Part shown: in pieces, positions 41,861 to 50,272 of the stretch
How positions within the stretch are numbered: the first letter of the stretch is position 1
How the letters are laid out: each line of letters starts with the position of its first letter
Source of the DNA: RGIG4576 sp045656705
Lineage (GTDB): Bacteria; Bacteroidota; Bacteroidia; Bacteroidales; Muribaculaceae
Length of the DNA: 62,899 nt
Direction of reading: 5' to 3'
Assembly (NCBI GenBank): GCA_045656705.1
Contig: JAZORR010000054.1
Coordinates: 1 to 62,899 of the forward strand
The notes under the pieces: generated by a model
Seen by the model: only the letters and a program-made list of their open reading frames with translations
The model's database searches: none
Told to the model about the DNA's origin: nothing
Position numbers and translations under genes: made by a program

Positions 41861-44113
41861 ATGATACAATTCTACAAATACATACTTCATCGTGGCGTTT
41901 TTGCCATCATTTTTGCAGCAATATTCTGTTGCAATCTATCGGCACAAACTATTGCGCCCGACACCACATTATTGCTCAACGAAATCACCGTTTCGGCCAT
42001 CAAGCAAGGCACCAACTTGCAAAACACAGCATCGGCAAGCACCGAAATCAAGGGGAATGACATCCAGCGCCTTGCCATCACTTCTGTGAAAAATGTAAGC
42101 GAAATTGCACCAAACCTACACATACCCGATTACGGTTCTCGCATCACATCTTCAATATATGTGCGTGGTATGGGCACTCGTATCGACCAGCCTGTTATCG
42201 GTCTCAATATCGACAACATACCCGTGATGGACAAGAACAACTACGACTTCGACATTGCCGACATTGCTCGCGTGGAAATGATTCGCGGACCTCAAAGCAC
42301 ACTCTTCGGTCGCAACACTATGGGTGGGCTTATCAATATCTACACACTTTCGCCTCTTACCTACCAAGGCACTCGTTTCATGGTGGAGCATGCCACAGCC
42401 AATTCTTTCAAAGCATCGGCTTCGCACTACCACAAGTTTAGTCAAAAGTTTGGAGCAAGCATCACTGCACAATATGCTTCCACCGACGGTTTTTTCCGAA
42501 ACGAATATAATGGAGAAAAATGCGACAAAGAAAAGCAAGTGGGTGGCCGCCTAAAACTCCAATGGCGTCCGCTTCGCAACCTCCACATCGACAACACTTT
42601 CTATTTCTCCGTTCTTCGTCAAGGAGGATACCCTTACGAGTCGGTAGAGAGTGGAAAGATTTCTTACAACGACACCTGCTTCTATCGTCGTTCTTCGTTC
42701 AACGATGGACTCACCATCCGTTGGATAGCACCTCATTTCACATTATCGAGCATCACCAGCTTTCAGTATATCGACGACAATATGACGCTCGACCAAGACT
42801 TCTTGCCGCTATCCTATTTCACTCTCACTCAGGCACGCAAGCAGTCTACCATCACTCAAGACCTTGTAATTAAGGGCACCGATAGCCATCCTTATAAGTG
42901 GCTCGTGGGTGCATTTGCATTCTACAAGCACCTCGATATGACTGCGCCTGTCACATTCAAAGATTATGGCATCGACCAACTCATCGAGAGTAATCGCAAC
43001 GAAGCCATTCCATCTTATCCAATCTATTGGGACACACGCCGTTTCGTCCTCGAAAGCGATTTCGAGAACCCAAGTTACGGACTTGCCCTATATCACCAAT
43101 CTACCTACTCAATTGATCAATTCACTTTCACCGCAGGCATTCGTCTCGACTACGAAAAGACTATACTCAGCTACTTGAGCCGTTGCAATACGAGCTACAC
43201 CACATATCAAGGCACTGTTGATGCCAACAATGTCTATGCCAATACGCCTATCGTCATCAACGACTCTGGCAACCTTAGCAAAGATTTCATTCAGATTTTG
43301 CCAAAACTTTCGGCCACTTACCATTTGCCCACTCTTCGCCCGTCTAATGTCTTCATTAGCATTGCCAAAGGCTACAAGGCTGGAGGCTTCAACACGCAAA
43401 TGTTTAGCGATGTCCTTCAGCAGAAACTTATGGGTATGATGGGATTGAGTGCTAACTACGACATCAACGAGGTGGTAGGTTACAAACCCGAACAAAGTTG
43501 GAACTTCGAAATAGGCACACACCTCGTCACCAATAATGGCAAGCTCACTGCCGACGCTTCGGCGTTCTACATCCACTGCACCGACCAGCAACTCACTCGT
43601 TTCCCCGAAGGCAACACCACCGGACGCATCATGAGCAACGCTGGCAAAGCACGCAGTTTAGGTGCCGAATTAGCACTTAAATATCAGCCTATCGAGCAGT
43701 TAGTGCTTAATGCAAGTTATGGCTACACCAATGCTCGATTTATCGAATACAATAACGGTAAAGAAGATTTCTCCAATCGATGCATTCCATATTCTCCCAC
43801 CCACACCATGTTTGCGGGTGTCACCTACACCAAGCCTTTACGCAATCATTGGCTCGATGCCATCGTGCTGAATGCCAATGTGAAAGGCACAGGCGAGATC
43901 TATTGGAACGAAGCTAATTCGCTTCACCAACCGTTCTATGCCACTGCCAATGCATCTATCCGAGTGGAACATAAAAACCTCTCGCTCGATGTTTGGGGCC
44001 AAAACCTCACCAATACACAGTACAAAACGTTCTATTTCGTTTCCATTGGCAACGCATTCCTCCAACGAGGCAAACCACGCATCATTGGAGCCACTTTAAG
44101 AATTAATTTATAA
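41861..44113 (+). CDS. TonB-dependent outer-membrane receptor
   Basis: An outer-membrane 22-strand transporter driven by TonB. I start at 41861 (MIQFYKYILHRG), giving 750 aa with a signal peptide ending LSAQ; the frame upstream begins with a TTG inside the promoter. The plug domain (about 40-160) has SSIYVRGMGTR, VEMIRGPQSTLFGRNTMGG and INIYT. The C-terminus ends in the aromatic and charged strand ATLRINL. No SusD gene is adjacent, so this looks like a small-ligand receptor rather than a glycan system. The next gene (28 bases later) codes for a lipoprotein, a likely partner. The substrate is unknown. Confidence 0.9.
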   Translation: MIQFYKYILHRGVFAIIFAAIFCCNLSAQTIAPDTTLLLNEITVSAIKQGTNLQNTASASTEIKGNDIQRLAITSVKNVSEIAPNLHIPDYGSRITSSIYVRGMGTRIDQPVIGLNIDNIPVMDKNNYDFDIADIARVEMIRGPQSTLFGRNTMGGLINIYTLSPLTYQGTRFMVEHATANSFKASASHYHKFSQKFGASITAQYASTDGFFRNEYNGEKCDKEKQVGGRLKLQWRPLRNLHIDNTFYFSVLRQGGYPYESVESGKISYNDTCFYRRSSFNDGLTIRWIAPHFTLSSITSFQYIDDNMTLDQDFLPLSYFTLTQARKQSTITQDLVIKGTDSHPYKWLVGAFAFYKHLDMTAPVTFKDYGIDQLIESNRNEAIPSYPIYWDTRRFVLESDFENPSYGLALYHQSTYSIDQFTFTAGIRLDYEKTILSYLSRCNTSYTTYQGTVDANNVYANTPIVINDSGNLSKDFIQILPKLSATYHLPTLRPSNVFISIAKGYKAGGFNTQMFSDVLQQKLMGMMGLSANYDINEVVGYKPEQSWNFEIGTHLVTNNGKLTADASAFYIHCTDQQLTRFPEGNTTGRIMSNAGKARSLGAELALKYQPIEQLVLNASYGYTNARFIEYNNGKEDFSNRCIPYSPTHTMFAGVTYTKPLRNHWLDAIVLNANVKGTGEIYWNEANSLHQPFYATANASIRVEHKNLSLDVWGQNLTNTQYKTFYFVSIGNAFLQRGKPRIIGATLRINL

Positions 44114-44140
44114 ACATTTAATAAATACTTTTTTTACATT

Positions 44141-44995
44141 ATGAAGAAATTATTTTACTTGATGGTAATCGCTATAGTAGCACTTACCACTTCTTGCGAA
44201 ACAAGTAGCGACGACAACAAGTTTACCGAAAAGCTCGGTATGTACCAAATGTACACCGTAACTATGGGACCTAACACCACTATTTACGCCGATACACTAT
44301 TTACTTACGACATAAACTACACTAAGTCTACTGTCGACATCACTATGACTGGTGTGAAGTTCAGTCCTAAAATGCCTGCTATCACTATGAAGGTAAAAGA
44401 CATCCCATTTGCCAACACCACTGCAGGCATCAAAATCAATGCCGTTAACCTTGTGCCTGAAGTCGACGACAAGCCAGTACCTGAATACACAATCTCATCA
44501 CTCAACTGTCGCATCGCTATGTCAGCCATCAAGGGTATGAACACTGCAATGCTTTCATTTGTGGTAAATGGTATCACAGTCACAGTTTACCCTATTCCTG
44601 TAACTTTTGAGCACAATAGCAAGACCAATGTCTCTATTCCAGCTGCTGGCAACAACGATTTCTCGTTTAATGGAGGATCTTATGCCGTTACATTCAACCA
44701 AAAAACTCGTATGGCCAGTATCTATGTATTCAATATGAAATTTGCCGAAAAGATGCCAGCTATGAATATGATTTTCCCTAATATTCCTTTCACCCCTACT
44801 GCATCTGGGTTCCAATTGGAATGTGCGGAATTTATACCTACTTTGAACAATGCTGAAAAGACTCCTGTCAACAACTATCCTATTCGCGATTTCCAAGCGT
44901 CTATCAATAGTGGCAGATTAAATCTATCTTTCAAGTGCAATAGTTTCAATGCTACATCCGAAGCATTTATGTTTGCTTCCGAAAAGACAAACTAA
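44141..44995 (+). CDS. lipoprotein with a duplicated domain, partner of the TonB receptor
   Basis: A 284-aa lipoprotein with lipobox Cys at 19 (LTTSC). The acidic stretch just after it (ETSSDD) resembles surface-export signals of Bacteroidota lipoproteins. The rest is two copies of one domain, roughly 54-141 and 181-266. Matching pieces are KFSPKMPAITM against KFAEKMPAMNM, then DIPFANTTAGIKI against NIPFTPTASGFQL. I do not recognise the family with certainty. Location 28 bases after the receptor gene suggests a ligand-binding lipoprotein for the same substrate. A terminator follows at 45061. Confidence 0.8.
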   Translation: MKKLFYLMVIAIVALTTSCETSSDDNKFTEKLGMYQMYTVTMGPNTTIYADTLFTYDINYTKSTVDITMTGVKFSPKMPAITMKVKDIPFANTTAGIKINAVNLVPEVDDKPVPEYTISSLNCRIAMSAIKGMNTAMLSFVVNGITVTVYPIPVTFEHNSKTNVSIPAAGNNDFSFNGGSYAVTFNQKTRMASIYVFNMKFAEKMPAMNMIFPNIPFTPTASGFQLECAEFIPTLNNAEKTPVNNYPIRDFQASINSGRLNLSFKCNSFNATSEAFMFASEKTN

Positions 44996-45060
44996 TATCC
45001 CCCATATAGCAAGAGAATAATTACTAATTTCCCATTACTAAATACTCTCTACTATTTTTT

Positions 45061-45093
45061 AAAAACAACTCCACCTTAGTTGGGGTTGTTTTT
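45061..45093 (+). terminator. Rho-independent terminator after the TonB-receptor pair
   Basis: AAAAACAACTCCA pairs with TGGGGTTGTTTTT (13 bp with one G-U pair, seven-base loop) and is followed by a T-rich tail. It ends the two-gene receptor/lipoprotein unit. Confidence 0.85.
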
Positions 45094-45245
45094 ATTTTAC
45101 CCCTCCTAAATATATAAAACTCCTCACTCCTCCTTCCACACTCCACACTGAATAAACCACCTCACTAAATATGTAGCTCATGCGTCCGCAATAAAAAAAG
45201 TGTTCTTTTATCTTTACATCTAAAATATTGATTATCAAAGGAATG

Positions 45246-45271
45246 TAGGGACGCACGGTTCGTGCGCCCGC
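45246..45271. repeat. REP-like palindrome (GGACGCACGG...CGTGCG)
   Basis: GTAGGGACGCACGGTTCGTGCGCCC folds into a hairpin with a six-base core (CGCACG/CGTGCG) and outer GG/CC pairs. GC-rich palindromes of this form recur between genes in many bacterial genomes. Only one copy is in this window. Confidence 0.6.
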
Positions 45272-45287
45272 CGATACCACCAACAGC

Positions 45288-45311
45288 AAAAACGCAGAAT
45301 GCGTTTTTTTT
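45288..45311 (+). terminator. hairpin with T8 tail
   Basis: AAAAACGCA pairs with TGCGTTTTT (9 bp, loop GAA), followed by further T. It is shaped as a terminator on the plus strand although no gene ends near it; it may belong to the same extragenic repeat unit as the palindromes on either side. Confidence 0.6.
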
Positions 45312-45369
45312 AGAAACCCTATGATGAGCGAAGCGAATCTTAGGAAACAAGAGCATCTACTCACCTCCA

Positions 45370-45386
45370 CAACCTCGACGAGGTTG
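45370..45386. repeat. perfect palindrome CAACCTC-GAC-GAGGTTG
   Basis: A seven-base perfect stem with a three-base loop, GC-richer than its surroundings. It is probably another extragenic palindrome like that at 45246. Confidence 0.55.
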
Positions 45387-45452
45387 CTTCAAAACCCTTC
45401 ACTTGTTCCCCAATTATTTAACCAACTAACAATATGTTGTAAAACATATAAA

Positions 45453-45460
45453 TAAATTTG
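45453..45460 (+). promoter_or_regulatory. -7 box TAAATTTG of the orphan exported operon
   Basis: A full TAnnTTTG match 92 bases before the ATG at 45552. No TTG lies at the expected -33 spacing (the nearest is 13 bases upstream), so strength is uncertain. If used, the G10 tract falls in the 5' leader. Confidence 0.45.
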
Positions 45461-45500
45461 CTTTTATAAACAACCTTTATATAAATTCGCATCATATTTA

Positions 45501-45510
45501 GGGGGGGGGG
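45501..45510 (+). repeat. homopolymer tract G10
   Basis: Ten consecutive G in an otherwise AT-rich leader, 41 bases before the start codon at 45552. Tracts of this kind change length by slippage and can act as on/off or dimmer switches in other bacteria. Confidence 0.85.
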
Positions 45511-45551
45511 TATTCTTCTAACAATGTTTCACCTTTTTAATATTAGAATTT

Positions 45552-47117
45552 ATGGGAACTAATTATAATGCGAAAACAATGGTTACTATATTGTTCGCCA
45601 TTCTTATTTCATTTTCTAATTCTGTGGATGCAGCCAAAAGAAAAACCAAAAGAAAGCAAAAACAAATCAAAATTGAGCAAGTGATTGAGAATATCGACAC
45701 CTTGTTTGCAAATAAATTTGTTGACGAAATGTCTGATAGTATTTTATTAGACACAAAAGACGCAATTGTTTCATATTTAAATAAAATAGAACAAAAGCAT
45801 AAAAACATTGAACGAGGTGCTATTTACACTCATTATTACGACAATATGCTTGAATTGTCAGATAGTTGCGAAAACAATATCGCTCAATACAAGGAAGCTT
45901 GTTACAAGTTTTTAGTATTAGATGCTCCCTTAGAAAATAATATTGCATACGAAGGTTGTCTCGATGCCTATATAGCTGAAAACAATATCGAAGGTATAAA
46001 GAAAACTTTACAACGATATGAATTATATTCTACTGATTGTGCTGGTATGTATGACGATATAATCGCTAATTATAAATACGAAAATAGATATTTATTAGAT
46101 CCTACCCTTTTAGAAAAAGAAATGAAGGGCTATTGGGTAAGCGTATCTCATGTTTCTAATTCAGCCCCCAAAATGAACTTTCCTTATTCTATTATAGAAA
46201 TTAAGAATTTAAATGCCAACAATGGAGTAAAGGCCATAAATGTTCCAGGTGTTCAAGACTATTACAAATTTGGTGATGTTTTACCTCAATATTCTAATGA
46301 ATTCTATTGCGATATTGATTACATTTTATTCGGTTTTAATGCTTCTTTCACCAATTTAGGGAACGCGGAATTTGCAAAGAGTGGATTTGAATCTACTCGC
46401 CAATTCCGAGCCAATATGAAAGCAAACATCAATAATTCAAAAGCTAATTTCGGGACTAAATTAGGTGCTTCTATGGCTACCGAGATCACAGCAAATTTAT
46501 TCGATATAATGTTTATGAATAGTGCTGTTTCTACTCAAACAAATGAAATAATGTTTGCATCATTAGAGAAAGTATCTCCATCTGTTTTGAAAGGTCCTTT
46601 TAAATTTTATAGTTACAATGTTAACACTTACAATTATAATTATACCCCAAGACCTACATTTAATTCCAATATTACTTATGTAAAATGGAATAAAGAGGAT
46701 TCTGTTTACTTTATTTCATCAAGCGAGAAATTAGTTTCACCTTTCTACAATACCGAAGCAAATATCAGATTAAATTCTATTAAAGAAAAGTATTCTTGGA
46801 AACAACCTAAATATCTGATTCCTGTAGTTGCAGCCGAAGTAGTAGGTGCAGGATTAGTTGCGTGGGGTATTTCGTCTATAATAGAAGACAAACTTGCTCT
46901 TGGTATTATTTCTGCCGTATGTGGTTATAGTGCAATGTTGACTGTGCCTTTAGTCACTCATTCAATCAGACATAATAAGATTCGTGAAGAATGCTCTTAT
47001 ATCAATCAAGAGAATATGAAGCGTTTACAGAAAAAAGTGCCTGTTACTGTTTCACTATCTCCAGGATACAATCCAAATCACAACGCATTCGGTTTGGTAT
47101 CAAGTATTACGTTCTAA
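45552..47117 (+). CDS. exported protein of unknown function (first of three)
   Basis: A 521-aa protein that I do not recognise. The N-terminus has a hydrophobic signal (about 10-27, ending VDAA) followed by a very basic stretch (KRKTKRKQKQIK). The middle is Asn/Tyr-rich (YNVNTYNYNYTPRPTFN). Two hydrophobic helices lie at about 412-468 (IPVVAAEVVGAGLVAWG and LGIISAVCGYSAMLTVPL). The last residues VTVSLSPGY...SSITF look like a terminal beta strand. The start may be residue 1 or M10. Gaps of 12 and 9 bases to the next two genes show an operon. Codon use is more AT-rich than in neighbouring genes. Confidence 0.75.
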   Translation: MGTNYNAKTMVTILFAILISFSNSVDAAKRKTKRKQKQIKIEQVIENIDTLFANKFVDEMSDSILLDTKDAIVSYLNKIEQKHKNIERGAIYTHYYDNMLELSDSCENNIAQYKEACYKFLVLDAPLENNIAYEGCLDAYIAENNIEGIKKTLQRYELYSTDCAGMYDDIIANYKYENRYLLDPTLLEKEMKGYWVSVSHVSNSAPKMNFPYSIIEIKNLNANNGVKAINVPGVQDYYKFGDVLPQYSNEFYCDIDYILFGFNASFTNLGNAEFAKSGFESTRQFRANMKANINNSKANFGTKLGASMATEITANLFDIMFMNSAVSTQTNEIMFASLEKVSPSVLKGPFKFYSYNVNTYNYNYTPRPTFNSNITYVKWNKEDSVYFISSSEKLVSPFYNTEANIRLNSIKEKYSWKQPKYLIPVVAAEVVGAGLVAWGISSIIEDKLALGIISAVCGYSAMLTVPLVTHSIRHNKIREECSYINQENMKRLQKKVPVTVSLSPGYNPNHNAFGLVSSITF

Positions 47118-47129
47118 ATAATTATTGAT

Positions 47130-48827
47130 ATGAAAAAGTATCTATTTGTGCTTTACTTATTTTGTTCCACTAATATTCTATTTGCACAAGATGCATTCTT
47201 GTGGCCAAATGCCGACTCTGAAGAAGCAAATCGTAGATATGAAGAAATATACGCTCCAGGTGGTGAAGGGTATGAGAGAAACCAAAGAATACAACAATAT
47301 AATCAACAAATATATCAGCAACAATTGGGTAGAGATAAACTTATTAGTGATAACATACAAAAGAAAATTGATGCATATTATAACAACAGAAACAAGACAA
47401 ATACCAAACCTCAACAAAACAATAGGATTGAGAAACGCTCTGGGGGGCTTTTAATAGAACATGATAGCCCTCAAAAAAAGAAAGTTGTAAAGAACAAACG
47501 TACTAAAAACACAAGACAAACCAATCATACCACACGCGTAAATCGAGTAAACACTGAAATTAAAAGCCAAAACAACAATCCAATTAGGAAACATCACAAC
47601 GAAAAATCTGCAAGAATTCAACGCGACAGAGTTCAAGAGTACAACCGATTAGGGGCTGTAACTCGCAGAAAATCAGAGAAAGCCGATTGGCACACAGGTG
47701 TAGGAGTGGAAGAAATGAAAAGATTGCATAATTCTCAAGACATTATGCATGAGGGTATGTCATCTCTAAGACGTAACACATCATCAAGACAAAATAGAAA
47801 ATCTAATTTTAAATCTCGTGCCAATAGACCTGGCGAATGGAAACTCGATCCTTATGCTAAATTAATCACTCAAGATTCGAGTTTTAATGCAGTTTTCAGA
47901 AAAGCACAAGAAGATTTTTACAAAGAATACAATAAAAAAATTATATCATTAAGACCTGTGAAAGGTAATGATATATGGTCAAGTATGCCACAAGAATCAA
48001 GAGAAATCAATCTTGCCAAGATGTTTGTAGAATGTAATATGGAATACCCAGAATACAAAGGTTTTAATTCCGAATCAAACTCATTTATATTTGAAAGCAA
48101 TGATGGTAAAAAGATATTTTCTATTGAGAAAGATGGTAGTTCTTATTTAAGTTTAACATATGAAGAAGAAAAACAAACTGATATAATTCAGAATTTAAAG
48201 GACAACACAAAAATTGGAGCATCACTAAAAATGGATGGAATTGAAGGGAAAGCTGAGTTAAATACAAAAGCTGAGTTAAAAGGTTCTATCTCTTATGATG
48301 ATAGTCCTTCTATATCAATAACATCCAAAAATGTTTCCGACTTATACAATTTTGCTACAGACACTAAGCAAAATTCTTTTACATCAGATAAAAATATCGA
48401 TTTTAATGTTACATCAACACAAAACGATGATTCTAAAGACATTAACAAATTAAATTTTATAAAAATTTATGCAAAATCAAAAGGTTACACTGATCTGGGT
48501 AAACTTAAAATTGAATATTCACGAATTTTACCTTTCACAAAGAATTATAGTGCAGGGGTAGAAAGTGGTTTGTATGCAGGAATTGATGTTGATGCTAAAG
48601 CTGAATTATCTATGTCAGGCTTATCTTCTAAAATTGAGAATAACTTTGCTACTATCCCAATTGGTGGTACATATGTAAAACGTAATGATAATGGTGAGAT
48701 TTTCGTAGTCAAACGTCGATTAGACATTTCTGCTTCAGCTGGTCTTTCTCTTAAAAAAACACCAATTCCAGGTTTATCCATTGATGCAAGTTCTCATTTT
48801 GAAATGCATAAAATTAATTTCAAATAG
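47130..48827 (+). CDS. exported Asn/Gln/Lys-rich protein of unknown function
   Basis: A 565-aa protein with a clear signal peptide ending LFAQ. Residues 20 to about 230 are low-complexity and basic (YNQQIYQQQLG, KRTKNTRQTN), probably disordered. A structured part follows from about 240; its last third is rich in short beta segments (SLKMDGIEGKAEL, GVESGLYAGIDVDAKAEL). No known domain is recognised. A G6 tract lies in the gene at about 47445-47450. It is the middle gene of the orphan operon. Confidence 0.75.
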   Translation: MKKYLFVLYLFCSTNILFAQDAFLWPNADSEEANRRYEEIYAPGGEGYERNQRIQQYNQQIYQQQLGRDKLISDNIQKKIDAYYNNRNKTNTKPQQNNRIEKRSGGLLIEHDSPQKKKVVKNKRTKNTRQTNHTTRVNRVNTEIKSQNNNPIRKHHNEKSARIQRDRVQEYNRLGAVTRRKSEKADWHTGVGVEEMKRLHNSQDIMHEGMSSLRRNTSSRQNRKSNFKSRANRPGEWKLDPYAKLITQDSSFNAVFRKAQEDFYKEYNKKIISLRPVKGNDIWSSMPQESREINLAKMFVECNMEYPEYKGFNSESNSFIFESNDGKKIFSIEKDGSSYLSLTYEEEKQTDIIQNLKDNTKIGASLKMDGIEGKAELNTKAELKGSISYDDSPSISITSKNVSDLYNFATDTKQNSFTSDKNIDFNVTSTQNDDSKDINKLNFIKIYAKSKGYTDLGKLKIEYSRILPFTKNYSAGVESGLYAGIDVDAKAELSMSGLSSKIENNFATIPIGGTYVKRNDNGEIFVVKRRLDISASAGLSLKKTPIPGLSIDASSHFEMHKINFK

Positions 48828-48836
48828 AATACCATT

Positions 48837-49592
48837 ATGATACGAAATTTATTTATTACGATTTTCTTACTTTTTAGTATAATCGCTAAAGGTGTGGAAT
48901 TGGATGTAGATGTCTTATTCACACCCGACGATATAGACTTAAAGAACAGCGAATTGTGCATTTTGCAAAGCAAAGGATTATTCTTAGCAAATGGTAACAG
49001 AGTATTTTCTTTAGAAAACAAAAGTGAATTAATTGAGATTGAAGTACCCGACACTTCCGAAATCTCCAATTTTATGTTTCTGAAAGATCGCTTTATCTAT
49101 AAATCTCAAAACAAAATATACTCATATATTGATAAGGTACGTGTAGAATATGTATTCAAAGATGAAAATTTTCACTTTTATGCTGGCAAAGAAGATAGCC
49201 TTTTTTTAGTTAAAGAACATCGCGACACATCTTATATATATTCTGCTAAAATAGGTAATACTAAAATGTATCCTATATTTTCCACTATAGAAAATATAAT
49301 AGGAGTATATGGTTCTGTAGATAATTTGATGATTGTAACTGATCAAAAGATTCTCGGCTATTCTAATAATCAAATAGAACTCATATTTGAATCTCATGAA
49401 AGAATGAATTCCGTGATACCGTCAAAATATGGAATATTATTTTGCACTGATTTTGGGCTATATTCTGTTGTTTCTCCTTATAGTTTTATTACTATTGCAC
49501 AGGGGGGCATTAAGCAATTACTCAATGATAATAACACCATCTATGCTTTAACTAATTTGGGCTATATGTTGGTGATATCTGAAAAAAATTAA
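48837..49592 (+). CDS. exported protein, beta-propeller-like, unknown function
   Basis: A 251-aa protein with a hydrophobic signal (1-18). The rest alternates short beta segments and turns with repeats such as ILQSKGLFLANGNRVFSLE, FMFLKDRFIYKSQNKIYSY and DNLMIVTDQKILGYS. This resembles propeller blades, though too few for a full common propeller. A G6 tract lies at about 49502-49507. It is the last gene of the orphan operon. No family is recognised. Confidence 0.72.
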   Translation: MIRNLFITIFLLFSIIAKGVELDVDVLFTPDDIDLKNSELCILQSKGLFLANGNRVFSLENKSELIEIEVPDTSEISNFMFLKDRFIYKSQNKIYSYIDKVRVEYVFKDENFHFYAGKEDSLFLVKEHRDTSYIYSAKIGNTKMYPIFSTIENIIGVYGSVDNLMIVTDQKILGYSNNQIELIFESHERMNSVIPSKYGILFCTDFGLYSVVSPYSFITIAQGGIKQLLNDNNTIYALTNLGYMLVISEKN

Positions 49593-49617
49593 TCTTTTTG
49601 CACCTTTTTTACAAACA

Positions 49618-49671
49618 TTATCCTTTTTAAGGAAACTTTTTTCACTTGCGTGAATTAATTTTGCAACAAAA
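49618..49671 (+). promoter_or_regulatory. duplicated ECF-linked promoter, copy B
   Basis: The same 54-base block as at 5728-5781 with two mismatches (C/G and C/T in the spacer). GGAAAC is at 49631-49636 and, 19 bases on, TAATTTTG at 49656-49663. The sigma gene starts at 49681. The shared block suggests autoregulation of the sigma factor and joint control of the operon at 5720. Confidence 0.78.
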
Positions 49672-49680
49672 TTTAATTTA

Positions 49681-50238
49681 ATGACGCAAACAGATTTTAA
49701 CGAAGAAATTATCATCGAAGAGCTACGAAGCGACGAAACCCGACAGAGAGCTTTTGCTAAGGTAATCAAGCATTACTCGCAACCTCTCTATTGGCAGATT
49801 CGCCGTATGGTTATCGACCACGAAAACACAAACGACCTCTTGCAAGAAACTTTCATCAAGGCTTGGGTTAACATCAATCATTTTCGCGGGGATGCCAAAC
49901 TTTCTACTTGGCTCTTTAAAATCGCTATCAACGAATCTCTCACCTTCTTAAATAAGGAACGTAATCGCAACACTTCTTCCATCGACGAGGAAGACTCATT
50001 CCTTATCAACAATCTCGAAGGTGATGAATGGTTTGATGGCGACGAATTGCAGCTCGAACTGCAAAAAGCCATCAATCGTCTGCCCGAAAAGCAACGACTT
50101 GTGTTCAATATGCGATATTTCGACGAGATGAAATACGAAGATATGTCGGAAGTTTTAGGTACATCGGTAGGTGCACTCAAAGCTTCGTATCATCACGCCG
50201 CGAAAAAAATCGAAGAATTTTTTTCTGAATGCAATTAA
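49681..50238 (+). CDS. ECF-type RNA polymerase sigma factor
   Basis: A 185-aa sigma-70 family protein of the extracytoplasmic-function class. Region 2 (about 25-95) has NTNDLLQETFIKAWVNINHF and LSTWLFKIAINESL. Region 4 (about 125-180) has INRLPEKQRLVFNMRYF and the helix-turn-helix EDMSEVLGTSVGALKASYHH. Regions 1 and 3 are absent, as usual. The next genes code for a one-helix membrane protein (likely anti-sigma) and a Spy-like periplasmic protein, the pattern of an envelope-stress unit. The promoter is shared with the DUF5106 operon. Confidence 0.93.
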   Translation: MTQTDFNEEIIIEELRSDETRQRAFAKVIKHYSQPLYWQIRRMVIDHENTNDLLQETFIKAWVNINHFRGDAKLSTWLFKIAINESLTFLNKERNRNTSSIDEEDSFLINNLEGDEWFDGDELQLELQKAINRLPEKQRLVFNMRYFDEMKYEDMSEVLGTSVGALKASYHHAAKKIEEFFSECN

Positions 50239-50272
50239 ACCTTACCCTTTTTATTTAGTCAAAAGCATAGAT

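Larger units (their letters stand above)
44996..45551. other. repeat-rich intergenic spacer
   Basis: No supported gene. It holds, in order, the receptor-operon terminator (45061-45093), a REP-like hairpin (45246-45271), a second terminator-like hairpin (45288-45311), a short perfect palindrome (45370-45386), a -7 box (45453-45460) and a G10 tract (45501-45510). The stretch near 45130-45155 (CTCC...CACACTGAAT) resembles 22840-22865. Confidence 0.7.

Noticed and set aside
45092..45370. 92-codon minus-strand frame in the spacer
   Set aside because: It spans several palindromes and a terminator and shows no coding character.
45501..45510. G10 tract as a sequencing error
   Set aside because: Length may be off by one or two, but a run this long in AT-rich DNA is unlikely to be created by error; kept as a finding with that caution.
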